NCBI RefSeq assembly: GCF_001612635.1
Contig: NZ_BDAV01000006.1
Coordinates: 310,001-374,000 of the forward strand
Direction: 5' to 3'
DNA length: 64,000 nucleotides
Origin: Nocardia africana NBRC 100379
Lineage (GTDB): Bacteria; Actinomycetota; Actinomycetes; Mycobacteriales; Mycobacteriaceae
Part shown: positions 9,432 to 17,990 of the stretch, one piece after another
Position numbering within the stretch: the first letter of the stretch is position 1
How the letters are laid out: each line of letters opens with the position of its first letter
Translations under genes and position numbers: made by a program
Notes under the pieces: model-generated
What the model was told of the DNA's origin: nothing
The model's database searches: none
What the model saw: only the letters and a program-made list of their open reading frames with translations

Positions 9432-10721
9432 TCAGCTTCGCAGGGCGCTGTGCAAGCGCGCGGCGGCCACCGCGCGGCGCGCGTCGCGAGCGGGCAGCAG
9501 CCGCAGCGCGTGTTCGTGGACCTCGATGTCACCGGGGGCTTTGGCGCCGTAGTCCAGCGCGTATTCGGCCTCGCCGGCCGACAGCACCGCGGTGCGGATG
9601 CCGACCTCGAGATATTCGCGCCATTCGACGACGCCGGGTGTCTGCGAGCCCGGCAGCAGCGGGCCGCGATACAGCCGCACGGCGGTGGCGGTGTCACCGG
9701 CGGCCAGGGCGGCGAGCATCTCGGTCGCATCGCAGGACACCGGTGTGGTCAGCCGATAGACCCGATTGCTGATATCGCCGCCGGTGGCGCGGCGCAGATG
9801 CGAGACATCGGCCTTGAGCGTGCTGGAACCGGTGGGCCGGTCGCCGTAGACCGCCAGCTGTAACCGCTCCGGTGTGTAGCCGTCGGGTTCGAGGGCGAGC
9901 AGGGTGAGGATCTCGAGCAACCGGCGGCGCAGTCGCAGCGGCCGCCCGCCCCGGGTCAGCGCGGCGCCACCGAGACATTCCAGTCGCACACCGGAGGCCG
10001 TATTCCCCACGCCGCCTTGCAGTTTCGCCTCCACCGCCGCGGTGAGCGACAGCACCGTGGACATGGCCAGCGGATGCGAGCGATCCCACGTGGTGGACAG
10101 ATCCAGCACACCGAGCTGGTGGCCGTCGGCGGACCGGATCGGCGCGCAATAGCAGACCCAGCCGTGCAATGCGGCGACCAGATGTTCGGCGGAGAACACG
10201 CTGCTCGGGCGGCCGGTGTGCAACGCCAGCGACAGCGCGTTGGTGCCCATGTGGTTCTCGTCCCAGCGACCGCCGGGCGCGAAGCCGACCCGCTCGGCGC
10301 GGCGTCGCATCACCTGGCCGCCGTCGGACCAGAGAATGGTCCCCGCCTCGTCGGTGACGGCGGCGACGAAGCCGGCGTCGTGGGTGATGCTGTGCAGCTG
10401 ATCGGAGAGTTCGGCGATGGGGCCGCGCAGCGGCGAATCGGCCCACGTCGACGCGACGTCGCCGGCCACCGCGGGCGCGCAGTCGGTCGCCGGATCGACG
10501 AACGCTCGCGACCGCACCCAGGACTGCGCCACGTCGGCCCGGGGCTGCGCCGTATCGCCCTCGGGGACATCGGCATCCGCGGCATCGGACGCGGTGGGAC
10601 CGGATTCGAGCGAACGCACCGCCGGAAGATCGCGCGGGCTCGGAACCCAGCGGGCCCACTGCCGTTCCAGTGCCGCGCGTCGCCGCAGCAGAGCACTGTC
10701 GTGTCCTGATCGCATCCGCAT
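9432..10721 (-). CDS. GAF-domain transcriptional regulator, AcoR-like N-terminus with C-terminal winged helix
   Basis: A 429-residue regulator. The N-terminal two thirds resemble the sensor half of AcoR-type activators: a SWVRSRAF motif, then a GAF domain with GGRWDENHMGTNA and the HGWVCYCAPIRSADG block. There is no sigma-54 AAA+ domain. The C-terminus has a winged-helix module (LRLRRRLLEILTLLALEPDG ... KADVSHLRRA) like the OmpR/SARP DNA-binding fold. It is co-oriented with and upstream of ald-DUF779, so it probably senses an alcohol or aldehyde-related ligand and controls them. The start (ATG 10721) is uncertain, with ATG 10715 and an outer start also possible, because no strong ribosome site is present. 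Confidence 0.82.
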   Translation of the reverse strand: MRMRSGHDSALLRRRAALERQWARWVPSPRDLPAVRSLESGPTASDAADADVPEGDTAQPRADVAQSWVRSRAFVDPATDCAPAVAGDVASTWADSPLRGPIAELSDQLHSITHDAGFVAAVTDEAGTILWSDGGQVMRRRAERVGFAPGGRWDENHMGTNALSLALHTGRPSSVFSAEHLVAALHGWVCYCAPIRSADGHQLGVLDLSTTWDRSHPLAMSTVLSLTAAVEAKLQGGVGNTASGVRLECLGGAALTRGGRPLRLRRRLLEILTLLALEPDGYTPERLQLAVYGDRPTGSSTLKADVSHLRRATGGDISNRVYRLTTPVSCDATEMLAALAAGDTATAVRLYRGPLLPGSQTPGVVEWREYLEVGIRTAVLSAGEAEYALDYGAKAPGDIEVHEHALRLLPARDARRAVAAARLHSALRS

Positions 10722-10862
10722 CTCACCCGTCGCCGCTCGGTCCGCACCGTGCGTTCCGGCGGCGCCTGGGGCCGGGCCGCACATCGTCGGCTCGGCCCCA
10801 TTGTCCAGCAGGCCGGCTCGTCGCGGGGGCGAAACCGGCCGGTGCGGCCGATCGAACCCGGC

Positions 10863-11366
10863 TCAGATGGGCGTCAGTTCGAACAGCCGGAACCGGCGCT
10901 CGCCCGCCAGACGCTGTTCCATGGTGTATCCGGGCCAATAGGCCACCGCGCGGGCCCATGCCTCCTCCCGTTGGGTGCCGCTCAGTTGCCGGACGCGCAC
11001 CTTGATCCGCTCACCGCCACTGTGGATTTCGGCATCGGACGCCGCGGCGAGATTCGCCGACCAGGACGGATGCTCCGGCCGCCCCCAGTTGGAGCCGACC
11101 AGCAGATACCGTTCTGGCCCGTCCGGTACGTAGAGCAGCGACACCGTCCGCGGCAACCCGGATTTACGTCCGCGCACCGTGAGTTCCATCGACGGCAGAC
11201 CCGCCAGATCGAGCACGCCGTGCCGGCCGCCGGTGAGCCGCCGGATGATGCGTTCCAGCACGACGACGACCGGGCCGGTGCGCATCACCCAGGGGATGCG
11301 CGCGATCGCCCGACCGAGAGCGGACAGCGGATTACCGAGACGTGAGCGACGGGTGCGATCCGGCAT
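10863..11366 (-). CDS. Deazaflavin (F420)-dependent nitroreductase-family protein
   Basis: A 167-residue DDN-like split-barrel protein. The family signature region is present: VRGRKSGLPRTVSLLYV (cofactor-phosphate contact), then LLVGSNWGRPEHPSW. Members bind F420 and reduce nitro-compounds, quinones or other hydrophobic electrophiles near the membrane. The start is ATG at 11366, six bases after the msrA stop, so the two genes are very likely co-transcribed. The pairing with msrA and a stress-type promoter suggests a protective role, but that is inference. Confidence 0.88.
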   Translation of the reverse strand: MPDRTRRSRLGNPLSALGRAIARIPWVMRTGPVVVVLERIIRRLTGGRHGVLDLAGLPSMELTVRGRKSGLPRTVSLLYVPDGPERYLLVGSNWGRPEHPSWSANLAAASDAEIHSGGERIKVRVRQLSGTQREEAWARAVAYWPGYTMEQRLAGERRFRLFELTPI

Positions 11367-11372
11367 GACGGC

Positions 11373-11888
11373 CTACTGCGAGGTCGCGGCGCGCTTGGGC
11401 AGCTTCCAGCCCGGCCGGGGGAAGTGGCAGGTGTAGCCCTCGGGATAGCGCTGCAGGTAGTCCTGGTGCTCGGGTTCGGCCTCCCAGAAATCGGACGCCG
11501 GGGTCACCTCGGTGACCACCTTGCCCGGCCACAGACCGGACGCGTCCACGTCGGCGATGGTGTCGAGCGCGATCGCCTTCTGCTCGTCGTCGAGATAGAA
11601 GATCGCCGATCGATAGCTGCTGCCGATGTCGTTGCCCTGACGGTCCTTCGTCGACGGATCGTGGATCTGGAAGAAGAACTCGAGCAGCGCCCGGTAATCG
11701 GTGCGCGCGGGGTCGTACTCGATCTCCACGGCCTCGGCGTGCCCCGGATGGTTGCGGTAGGTGGGGTGATCGTTGCGCCCGCCGGTGTATCCGACGCGCG
11801 TGGAAACCACACCCGGCTGCTTGCGGATCAACTCCTGCACGCCCCAGAAGCATCCGCCTGCCAGAATCGCCTTGCGCGTGTCGGTCAC
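11373..11888 (-). CDS. msrA: Peptide-methionine (S)-S-oxide reductase MsrA
   Basis: A 171-residue MsrA that repairs oxidised methionine. The catalytic cysteine is Cys13 in GGCFWG near the N-terminus. The [17 protein letters not shown] and QIHDPST blocks are complete. The GTG start at 11888 follows GGAGG. A SigB/SigF-type promoter match lies about 105 bp upstream (12001-12025), and a small inverted repeat (11926-11948) falls within the presumed leader. It is followed at six bases by the deazaflavin-dependent reductase gene. Confidence 0.97.
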   Translation of the reverse strand: MTDTRKAILAGGCFWGVQELIRKQPGVVSTRVGYTGGRNDHPTYRNHPGHAEAVEIEYDPARTDYRALLEFFFQIHDPSTKDRQGNDIGSSYRSAIFYLDDEQKAIALDTIADVDASGLWPGKVVTEVTPASDFWEAEPEHQDYLQRYPEGYTCHFPRPGWKLPKRAATSQ

Positions 11889-12000
11889 GCTTCCTCCTTC
11901 GGATCGGGTCCCCGCCCCCAAGTCTCGCACCGGTACAACCTCGGTGCGGGCCCGAAAAATCCCGCCGCGGCGCGCATCGCGCCCATCTTCCTTCTTCCGC

Positions 12001-12025
12001 ATACCCGCTCTCCCGGCGGATTAAC
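12001..12025 (-). promoter_or_regulatory. SigF/SigB-type promoter for msrA
   Basis: Read on the minus strand, GTTAAT (12020-12025), a 13-base spacer and GGGTAT (12001-12006). This closely matches the GTTTAA-N12-14-GGGTAT pattern of SigB/SigF-class promoters. Transcription would begin near 11993 and give msrA a leader of about 105 bases. The cognate-type sigma factor gene is only 600 bp away. Confidence 0.6.
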
Positions 12026-12028
12026 GGC

Positions 12029-12559
12029 CTACCCCCGGTCGTGCCCCGCGGCCGACTCCGAAGCCGTTGGGGCCGAAGCGATTTCGGCGTGCATCGCGAC
12101 GCGGGTGCCGTCGGCGCCGGTGGTGATCTCGACGTCGCGCACCAGGGCGCGCATGATCGACAATCCCCGCCCGCGCACCGGATCCGGCACCTCCGGGCGG
12201 GGTTCCCAGCTGCCGTGGTCGACGATGGTCAGATACAGGTCCGGGCCACTGATCTCGGCACGCAGCCCGACCATGCCGGTGCCGTTGCGGTAGCCGTGCT
12301 CCACGGCGTTCGTGCACGCCTCGTCCACCGCCAGCAGTAAGTCGTAGATCTGCTCCGAGCCGATTCCCCCGCGTTCGAGCCAGGCCCGCAGATCGTGGCG
12401 CACCTCGGCGATCCGGTCGGCCTGCGACGGGAAGTTCGCCTCGAAGGGTGCCACCCGTAGCGGGTGCGGCTCGCGTATCGCGGGCCCTGGGGCGGGGTCG
12501 CCCGGAGGATCTGGAAATCCGCTCATGTCCTCATTCCGATCGCAACCGATGATCTCCAC
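12029..12559 (-). CDS. RsbW-like anti-sigma factor / serine kinase (HATPase)
   Basis: A 176-residue histidine-kinase-fold ATPase of the anti-sigma serine kinase type. The N-box DEACTNAVEHGY is complete, as are VDHGSWEP (G1) and GRGLSIMRAL (G2), so ATP binding and kinase activity look intact. Such proteins hold a sigma factor inactive and phosphorylate a STAS antagonist. The GTG at 12559 follows GAGGAG by eight bases; an inner ATG at 12526 has a poorly spaced site. It is the last gene of a usfX-sigma-rsbW unit. An isolated GGGTAT on its strand in the gap before it lacks a -35 element. Confidence 0.88.
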   Translation of the reverse strand: MEIIGCDRNEDMSGFPDPPGDPAPGPAIREPHPLRVAPFEANFPSQADRIAEVRHDLRAWLERGGIGSEQIYDLLLAVDEACTNAVEHGYRNGTGMVGLRAEISGPDLYLTIVDHGSWEPRPEVPDPVRGRGLSIMRALVRDVEITTGADGTRVAMHAEIASAPTASESAAGHDRG

Positions 12560-12625
12560 TCGATGATCTCCTCGGCATCCGCGATACCCGCTTTCCCGTA
12601 CGCCATGCGGCGCCGTTGTCCTACT

Positions 12626-13423
12626 TCAGTCGCGCAGCGCCTTCTCGCGCAACTGCTTGAGCGTCCTGGTGAGGATCCGCGACACCTGCATCTGGGAACA
12701 GCCGAGTTCCCGCGCGATCTGCTCCTGCGTCATCCCGCCGAAGAATCGCATGGTCAGCACGTACCGCTCCTTCTCGGGCAGGGCGTCGATGAGCGGCTTC
12801 ACGGTCAGAGTGTCGTCGATCGCGCCGAAGGTCGGATCCACGTCACCCAGCGTGTCGAGGATCGCACTCCCCGAGCGGCTGTCGTCCTCCGAGGTCGGCG
12901 TGTCCAGCGACTGGGTCTGGTAGGCGTTGCGGGCGATCAGCGCCTGCGTCACCTCGCCCAGATCGGCGTCCATCTCCTCGGCGATCTCGCGCGCCCGCGG
13001 CATCCGGCCCAGCCGTTGCGACAGTGTCTCCACGGTCGGTCCCAGCGCGGTCTGGATCTCCTTGATCCGCCGGGGCACGCGCAGCGCCCAGGTGTGATCG
13101 CGGAAGTGGCGGCGCACCTCGCCCATCACCGTCGGCACCGCGAAGGCGAGGAACGGCGACCCCTGTGTGGGATCGAACCGGTCGACCGCCGCGACCAGGC
13201 CGACCCGGGCGATCTGCAGCAGATCCTCGAAGTTCTCCCCGCGCCCGCTGAACTTGCGCGCGATGTGCTCGGCCAGCGGCAGGCAGCGGTTGATGATCCG
13301 TTCGCGCAGCCGCTCGCGCTCCGGATCGTCCTCGGACAGGGCGGCGAGCTCGACGAACAGCGGTGCGACGTCGTCGTAGCCGTCGGGGTGGCGCGCGGTG
13401 CCGGTTCCGTTCTCAGTCGACAT
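12626..13423 (-). CDS. SigF/SigB/SigG-family RNA polymerase sigma factor
   Basis: A 265-residue group 3 sigma factor. Region 2 is clear (AEHIARKFSGRGENFEDLLQ through FAVPTVMGEVRRHFRDHTW), then the RVPRRIKEIQ region 3 start, and region 4 with GGMTQEQIARELGCSQMQVS as its helix-turn-helix. This class directs stress or developmental genes and is regulated by partner switching. The ATG at 13423 follows GGCGGA; a GTG at 13435 would add four residues. Either start overlaps the end of the usfX-like gene, so the anti-sigma and sigma are translationally coupled, as in the mycobacterial usfX-sigF operon. The close match to SigF supports calling it sigF-like, but orthology is not proven here. Confidence 0.93.
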   Translation of the reverse strand: MSTENGTGTARHPDGYDDVAPLFVELAALSEDDPERERLRERIINRCLPLAEHIARKFSGRGENFEDLLQIARVGLVAAVDRFDPTQGSPFLAFAVPTVMGEVRRHFRDHTWALRVPRRIKEIQTALGPTVETLSQRLGRMPRAREIAEEMDADLGEVTQALIARNAYQTQSLDTPTSEDDSRSGSAILDTLGDVDPTFGAIDDTLTVKPLIDALPEKERYVLTMRFFGGMTQEQIARELGCSQMQVSRILTRTLKQLREKALRD

Positions 13424-13847
13424 CTGTTCCGCCACGTGCCCAGCGGAATTCGACGACGGTCGGGTGCCCGCCCACGGCTGCGTCGTAGTCCGAACTCTCG
13501 GTCTTCACCCACTGGGTGAGGGTCGAGACGATGTGCCAGCCGAAACCGGCGGTGTCCGGGCCGCCCGCGGTCGTGGTGACGGCGGCGACGCGCACGTCCA
13601 TCGTGGTATCGCTCGCGGTGAATGTGCAATCGATCACCGATCCGGCGGCCGCGTCGACGATCAGCGCGCTGACCACCTCGTCGACGGCGAGACGGATATC
13701 GGTGGCCTCGTCGATACCGAAATCGGCGACCAGAGCGATGGTTTCGGTCAGCGCCCGGACCATCATCAATTGCGCCGCATCGGCCGGTACCTGGAATCCG
13801 ACCGCAGTGGTCCCCGCGTCCGGGGACACTTTCTCGACCATGCCCAT
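13413..13847 (-). CDS. UsfX-like anti-sigma factor (degenerate HATPase)
   Basis: A 144-residue protein with the RsbW/UsfX fold. ATDIRLAVDEVVSALI aligns with the UsfX N-box, but the canonical Asn of the DEA-x-TN motif is missing and the G1 box is replaced by a loop ending in GFGWHIVSTL. This is the same kind of departure I recall for mycobacterial UsfX. It probably binds the sigma factor encoded just downstream. The ATG at 13847 follows GGGAG. The coding end overlaps the sigma start by 11 bases. It differs from the second, canonical RsbW-like kinase in this operon. Confidence 0.85.
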   Translation of the reverse strand: MGMVEKVSPDAGTTAVGFQVPADAAQLMMVRALTETIALVADFGIDEATDIRLAVDEVVSALIVDAAAGSVIDCTFTASDTTMDVRVAAVTTTAGGPDTAGFGWHIVSTLTQWVKTESSDYDAAVGGHPTVVEFRWARGGTDVD

Positions 13848-13934
13848 TCGTTGCTCCCAAATTTCGTGCCGCGAAACGATTTCACAGCGTACGCGAGCGC
13901 CCGCCGGACGCCCTCCGATCGCGGTGACGGCCCC

Positions 13935-13960
13935 GGTTCGTATCGCGCCGAAACGGGTAT
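13935..13960 (+). promoter_or_regulatory. SigF/SigB-type promoter ahead of the STAS gene
   Basis: GGTTCG (13935-13940), 14 bases, then GGGTAT (13955-13960) on the plus strand, about 115 bp before the antagonist gene start. The -10 is exact and the -35 partial. It would place the anti-anti-sigma factor under control of the sigma factor it releases. Confidence 0.5.
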
Positions 13961-14074
13961 GTTGGTCAGCGGCGAATCGTCGCCACGCCGCGGACCGCGG
14001 CGCAGATCGGAATACGCCGGAGGTATCGAAGTGGCGAAATGCGGTACGAATCGCCTCGCGCTGGGGTCGGCCCG

Positions 14075-14443
14075 ATGAGCGGCGAGCGGGTCTCACCGCT
14101 GCTGCGCACCGAGCAGCGCACGGAAGGTTCGGCCGTGGTCGTGACCGTGGCCGGTGAGGTGGACATGAATTCCGCGCCGGAGCTGCAATCGGCCCTGGAC
14201 CGGGCGCTGCAGGCCGAGCCCACCGCCGTGGTCCTGGATATGACCGAGGTCGGTTTCCTCGGGTCGGCGGGGCTGAGCGTGCTGCTGGCGACCTCCCAGT
14301 CCACCGCGACGGGAGGCCTGCGGGTGGTCGCGTCGCCGGCGGTGCGTCGCCCGATCGAGGTGACCGCGCTGGACGCGTTGCTGCGCCTGTTCCCGACCGT
14401 CGCGGACGCGCTGGCCGCGCCGGAGCAGACCACCTCGGCCTGA
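14075..14443 (+). CDS. STAS-domain anti-sigma factor antagonist
   Basis: A 122-residue single STAS domain of the SpoIIAA/RsbV class. The phosphorylatable serine is Ser64 in VGFLGSAGLSVLL, the normal position for control by an anti-sigma serine kinase. Unphosphorylated protein would bind an anti-sigma factor and free the sigma factor. The ATG at 14075 is used; a start 12 codons upstream lies between the promoter match and this site. It is divergent from the usfX-like gene and convergent with the response regulator. Confidence 0.92.
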   Translation: MSGERVSPLLRTEQRTEGSAVVVTVAGEVDMNSAPELQSALDRALQAEPTAVVLDMTEVGFLGSAGLSVLLATSQSTATGGLRVVASPAVRRPIEVTALDALLRLFPTVADALAAPEQTTSA

Positions 14444-14479
14444 TCCGGCGCCCGCCCGGCGCGTTCCTCGTCGCCGGGT

Positions 14480-14926
14480 TCATCGCTGTCGTGGCAACCG
14501 GACGACCTGAACGAAGAATTCGTCGATGTGCTTGATCGCGGCGATGAATTGATCCAGGTCGACCGGTTTGGTCACATAGGCGTTCGCGTGCAGCCGATAA
14601 CTGCGCAGAATGTCCTCTTCGGCTGCCGAGGTGGTGAGTACCACCACCGGAATATGGCTGAGATCCGGATCGGATTTGATCTTTTCCAGAACTTGGCGGC
14701 CGTCGTATTTCGGCAGGTTCAGATCGAGCAGAATCAGATCGGGCCGCGGCGCCTGCGCGAATTCCCCCTGCCGGTAGAGGAAGTCGAGCGCTTCCTGACC
14801 GTCGCGGGCGACGTGCAGCGTATTGCCGATCTTGTTGTCCTCGAACGCCTCCCGGGTCATCAGCTCGTCGCCGGGGTCGTCCTCGACGAGCAGGATGTCG
14901 ATGGGCTGGCTCACCGGTACGGTCAT
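14480..14926 (-). CDS. Receiver-only response regulator (Rcp1-like)
   Basis: A 148-residue stand-alone CheY-like receiver with no output domain. The acidic pair is in LLVEDDPGD, the phospho-acceptor is Asp68 in LLDLNLP, and Lys120 is in VTKPVD. The extended GDELMTREAFEDN region is typical of Rcp1-like receivers that pair with CHASE/phytochrome-type kinases. The ATG at 14926 follows GAAGGAG and overlaps the kinase stop (ATGA), so the pair is coupled. It may act by protein contact, for example on the receiver-phosphatase or as a phosphate sink. Confidence 0.92.
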   Translation of the reverse strand: MTVPVSQPIDILLVEDDPGDELMTREAFEDNKIGNTLHVARDGQEALDFLYRQGEFAQAPRPDLILLDLNLPKYDGRQVLEKIKSDPDLSHIPVVVLTTSAAEEDILRSYRLHANAYVTKPVDLDQFIAAIKHIDEFFVQVVRLPRQR

Positions 14927-16539
14927 GCGTCGGCTCCTTCGGCTACGGGTTCGATCGATGCGGGCATGGCGGCGGCCTGGGTCGCCAGGGTGAAACGGAA
15001 CCGGGCGCCGCCGGTGTACTCGGTGTCGATCCACAGATTTCCGCCGTGGTACTCGACGATCTTCTTGCACAGCGCCAGGCCGATGCCGGTGCCGCTGTAG
15101 TCCTCCCGGTTGTGCAGGCGCTGGAAGATCACGAAGACCTTGTCGGCGAATTCGGGCGGGATGCCGATTCCGTTGTCGGACACCGAGAATTGCCATTCGT
15201 CCAGGTGATCGCCGGGCTCGCATTCGATGCGCACCACCGGCGCGGTACCGGGGGTGTGGAATTTCACGGCGTTGCCGATGAGGTTCTGCCACAACATCGT
15301 CAGCAGCGTCGGCTGGCCGGCGACGTCGGGCAACTGCTCCGGCCGCTCGATCACCGCGCCGGAATCCTCGATCGCGCCGGACAGATTGTCCAGCGCCGAA
15401 TTCAGCGTCGCGTCCAGGGCGACGATCTCGTTGCCCTCGATCACCCGGCCCACGCGCGAGAAGGTCAGCAGATCGTTGATCAGCCGCTGCATCCGCTTGG
15501 CGCCGTCGACGGCGTAGTCGATGTACTGTTTGGCCCGCTCGTCGAGCTGATCGCCGTAACGCTTCTCCAGCAGCTGACAGAACGCGGCGACCTTGCGCAG
15601 CGGCTCCTGCAGGTCGTGGGAGGCGACGTAGGCGAACTGCTCCAGTTCGGCATTCGAGCGGCGCAGCTGCACGGTCTGGCGATCCAGATCGTCGGCCTGC
15701 CGGGCGAGCAGCACCTCCTGCGCCCGCGAGGACCCCAGTTCGGAGACGATGCGCATGCGCATCTCCTCGACCGCCTCGGCGACCGTGGCCAGGTCGGCCG
15801 GCCCGTGCGCCTCGATGTGATGATCGAATTCGCCGGCCGACACCCGCCGCGACGCCTCGGTGAGATCGTCGAGCGGACGCGCGATCATCCGCCGGACCAG
15901 CACGGTCAGTGCCAGACCGGTGAGCAGGACGAGGACGACCACCGCCACCAATACACTGTCGCGCACGGTGCGCGCGTGGTCGAGGTCGCGGCGGTCCTGG
16001 GCGATCGCGGCCGCCGAGTCCGCGTTCTGCGCGGCGAACTTCTGGCGCAGCTCGTCGAACAGGGCCTTGCCGCGCGTGACCAGTGCGGTGGATTCGGCCG
16101 GCGATACCTTGCCCGCCGACCCGATCATCGGCTGGACGTATTCGGAACGCCAGTGCTGGGCGGCGGCCTCGACGGCGTCGAGATCGTCGAGCAGCGCGGT
16201 GCGGCCGGCGGCCAGCTCACGCAGGCGGCGCGCGGAGGCGGCCTCGTCGGCGAGACCCTGGTTGTAGGGCTGCATGAACTGCTCATCGGCCGAGATCGCG
16301 TAGCCGCGCAGGCCGGTTTCCTGGTTGACCAGGGCGGCCTGCAGCCGATAGGCCTCGGTCGCGGCCGGCTGGGCGCGATCGAGCAGCCGGTCTTCGATGG
16401 CGTCGGTATGGGAGATCACTTGCGCGGCGGCGATCGCACCGGCGATCACCACCACGAGCATCAGGGCGAGGACCAGCTGAAACCACGTCTGTGCGGTGAG
16501 CCGGCCGACGATGCCTTCGCGGTGTCGGACGTCGTTCAC
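14923..16539 (-). CDS. CHASE3-HAMP sensor histidine kinase
   Basis: A 538-residue membrane kinase. Transmembrane segment 1 is at about 20-42, an extracytoplasmic CHASE3 region at about 45-190 (NQETGLRGYAISADEQF is its hallmark), segment 2 at about 195-217, then HAMP and coiled coil. The phospho-accepting His308 is in YVASHDLQEPLR, the N-box Asn423 in NLIGNAVKF, and G-boxes DNGIGIP and GTGIGLALCKK are intact. The GTG start overlaps the stop of the receiver-PP2C gene (GTGA) and its own stop overlaps the receiver gene, forming a three-gene coupled operon. The input signal is unknown. Confidence 0.94.
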   Translation of the reverse strand: MNDVRHREGIVGRLTAQTWFQLVLALMLVVVIAGAIAAAQVISHTDAIEDRLLDRAQPAATEAYRLQAALVNQETGLRGYAISADEQFMQPYNQGLADEAASARRLRELAAGRTALLDDLDAVEAAAQHWRSEYVQPMIGSAGKVSPAESTALVTRGKALFDELRQKFAAQNADSAAAIAQDRRDLDHARTVRDSVLVAVVVLVLLTGLALTVLVRRMIARPLDDLTEASRRVSAGEFDHHIEAHGPADLATVAEAVEEMRMRIVSELGSSRAQEVLLARQADDLDRQTVQLRRSNAELEQFAYVASHDLQEPLRKVAAFCQLLEKRYGDQLDERAKQYIDYAVDGAKRMQRLINDLLTFSRVGRVIEGNEIVALDATLNSALDNLSGAIEDSGAVIERPEQLPDVAGQPTLLTMLWQNLIGNAVKFHTPGTAPVVRIECEPGDHLDEWQFSVSDNGIGIPPEFADKVFVIFQRLHNREDYSGTGIGLALCKKIVEYHGGNLWIDTEYTGGARFRFTLATQAAAMPASIEPVAEGADA

Positions 16540-17990
16540 CGGACCCGCTCACCTCCGTGCCAGCGCAGATAGACGATCGCCAGATCGTCGTCGAGTCCGC
16601 CGGCGGGGGCGGCCGCGGATTCGACCTGGCCCAGCAACTCGTCGAGATACCGGGCGGGCTGGTCGGCCGACACGCCCTTCGCCATCGCCAGCAGGCCGTC
16701 CTCACCGAGCCAGTCACCCGTGCCGGTGCGCACCTCGAACAGGCCGTCGGTGAACAGCACCAGCCCGGTGCCGGCGGGCACGGTGACCTCGGTGACCGGC
16801 CAGTCCGCGTGGCCCGGTATGAAGCCCAGGGCCGGTCCGCCGGGCACTTCCAGCCATTCGGTGCCGGTCGGCGAATGCACGAGCATGCCGGGGTGACCGG
16901 CCCGGATCACCTCGACGGCGCCGCGACCCGGCGGGGCGTACAGCGTGGTGAGGGTGGCGAAGGTCTGCGGGCCGGTGCGTTCGGCGACCAGCACCTCCTC
17001 CAGCAGCTGCAGCTGACGGGGCCCGGTGATGCCGCTGAATACCAATGTGCGCCAAGCCAATCGCAGACCCACACCGATCGCGGCCTCGTCCGGGCCGTGG
17101 CCGGCCACATCGCCGATCAGCGCGTGCACCGTGCCGTCGGCCTCCTGGACGACGTCGTAGAAATCGCCGCCGAGCAGCGAATGCGCCCGTCCGGGACGAT
17201 ACCGGGAGACCACATCGACGATCGGGGCACCGCGCAGCAGTGGTTTGGGGAGCAGCCCGCGTTCCAGGCGGGCGTTCTCCTGGGCGCGCATGGTGCTCGC
17301 GCGCAGGGCCGCGGTGGTGCGCTCGGCCTGCTTGCGCTGGATCGCATACCGCACGGCCCGGCCGAACCACTCCGGCTCGACCCGGCCCTTGACGAGATAG
17401 TCCTGCGCACCGGCCGCCATCGCGGCCAGGCCGGTCTGTTCCTCGTCCAGGCCGGTCATCACCACGACCGCGACCTGATCGGTGTATTCCCGCAACTGCG
17501 CGAGCGCGTCCAAGCCGTGGGAATCGGGCAGGTTCAGATCGAGCAGCACACAGTCGGGCAGGCCCGCGGCCAGCCACGCACCCGCTTCGGCGAGCGAGCG
17601 CACATGTTCCAGGCGCACGCCTGGCGCGCCGTCGGCGACGAGTTCCTCGACCAGCAGGGCATCACCGGGGTCGTCCTCGACCAGCAGGATCGTCTGCCCG
17701 AGCGGGGAGGAGGTGCCCAGCGGCGTGACGCCGTCGAGGGGCGGGCGCACGGTGGAGCCGCGTCCGTCGTCTCGAACGGATGCGGAATTCGGCCCCTCGG
17801 ACGAGTGGCCCGCGGAACGGCTGGATACATCGCGAAACCGCGGGGTCTGTTCCGTCACCGCGGCCGGGCGAGCCCGCGGGGTCGTGTCATCGATGCGACG
17901 AATTCGCACCTGGTCGGCCCGCAGCGCACCGGCTGCATCGGACCGCGACGAGGGAACAGCAACCGTGCCTGGGACGGCACGCTTCGACAA
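16536..17990 (-). CDS. Receiver-PP2C (RsbU/SpoIIE-type) serine phosphatase
   Basis: A 484-residue fusion: a poorly conserved ~95-residue N-terminus, a receiver domain (LLVEDDPGDA, CVLLDLNLP with the acceptor Asp, LVKGRVEP), a short coiled linker, and a PP2C/RsbU phosphatase domain with the metal-binding LLGGDFYDV, IGDVAGHGP, LFTDGLFEVR and GGLDDDLAIV motifs. It probably dephosphorylates a STAS antagonist when its receiver is phosphorylated, linking the adjacent kinase to the sigma-factor switch. The start is a TTG at 17990, chosen because GGAGG lies six bases upstream; later GTG starts are alternatives that would trim only the unconserved N-terminus. Confidence 0.92.
   Translation of the reverse strand: MSKRAVPGTVAVPSSRSDAAGALRADQVRIRRIDDTTPRARPAAVTEQTPRFRDVSSRSAGHSSEGPNSASVRDDGRGSTVRPPLDGVTPLGTSSPLGQTILLVEDDPGDALLVEELVADGAPGVRLEHVRSLAEAGAWLAAGLPDCVLLDLNLPDSHGLDALAQLREYTDQVAVVVMTGLDEEQTGLAAMAAGAQDYLVKGRVEPEWFGRAVRYAIQRKQAERTTAALRASTMRAQENARLERGLLPKPLLRGAPIVDVVSRYRPGRAHSLLGGDFYDVVQEADGTVHALIGDVAGHGPDEAAIGVGLRLAWRTLVFSGITGPRQLQLLEEVLVAERTGPQTFATLTTLYAPPGRGAVEVIRAGHPGMLVHSPTGTEWLEVPGGPALGFIPGHADWPVTEVTVPAGTGLVLFTDGLFEVRTGTGDWLGEDGLLAMAKGVSADQPARYLDELLGQVESAAAPAGGLDDDLAIVYLRWHGGERVR

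Noticed and set aside
12593..12598. GGGTAT on the minus strand before the RsbW-like gene as a second SigF promoter
   Set aside because: No acceptable -35 element at 12-16 bases upstream.
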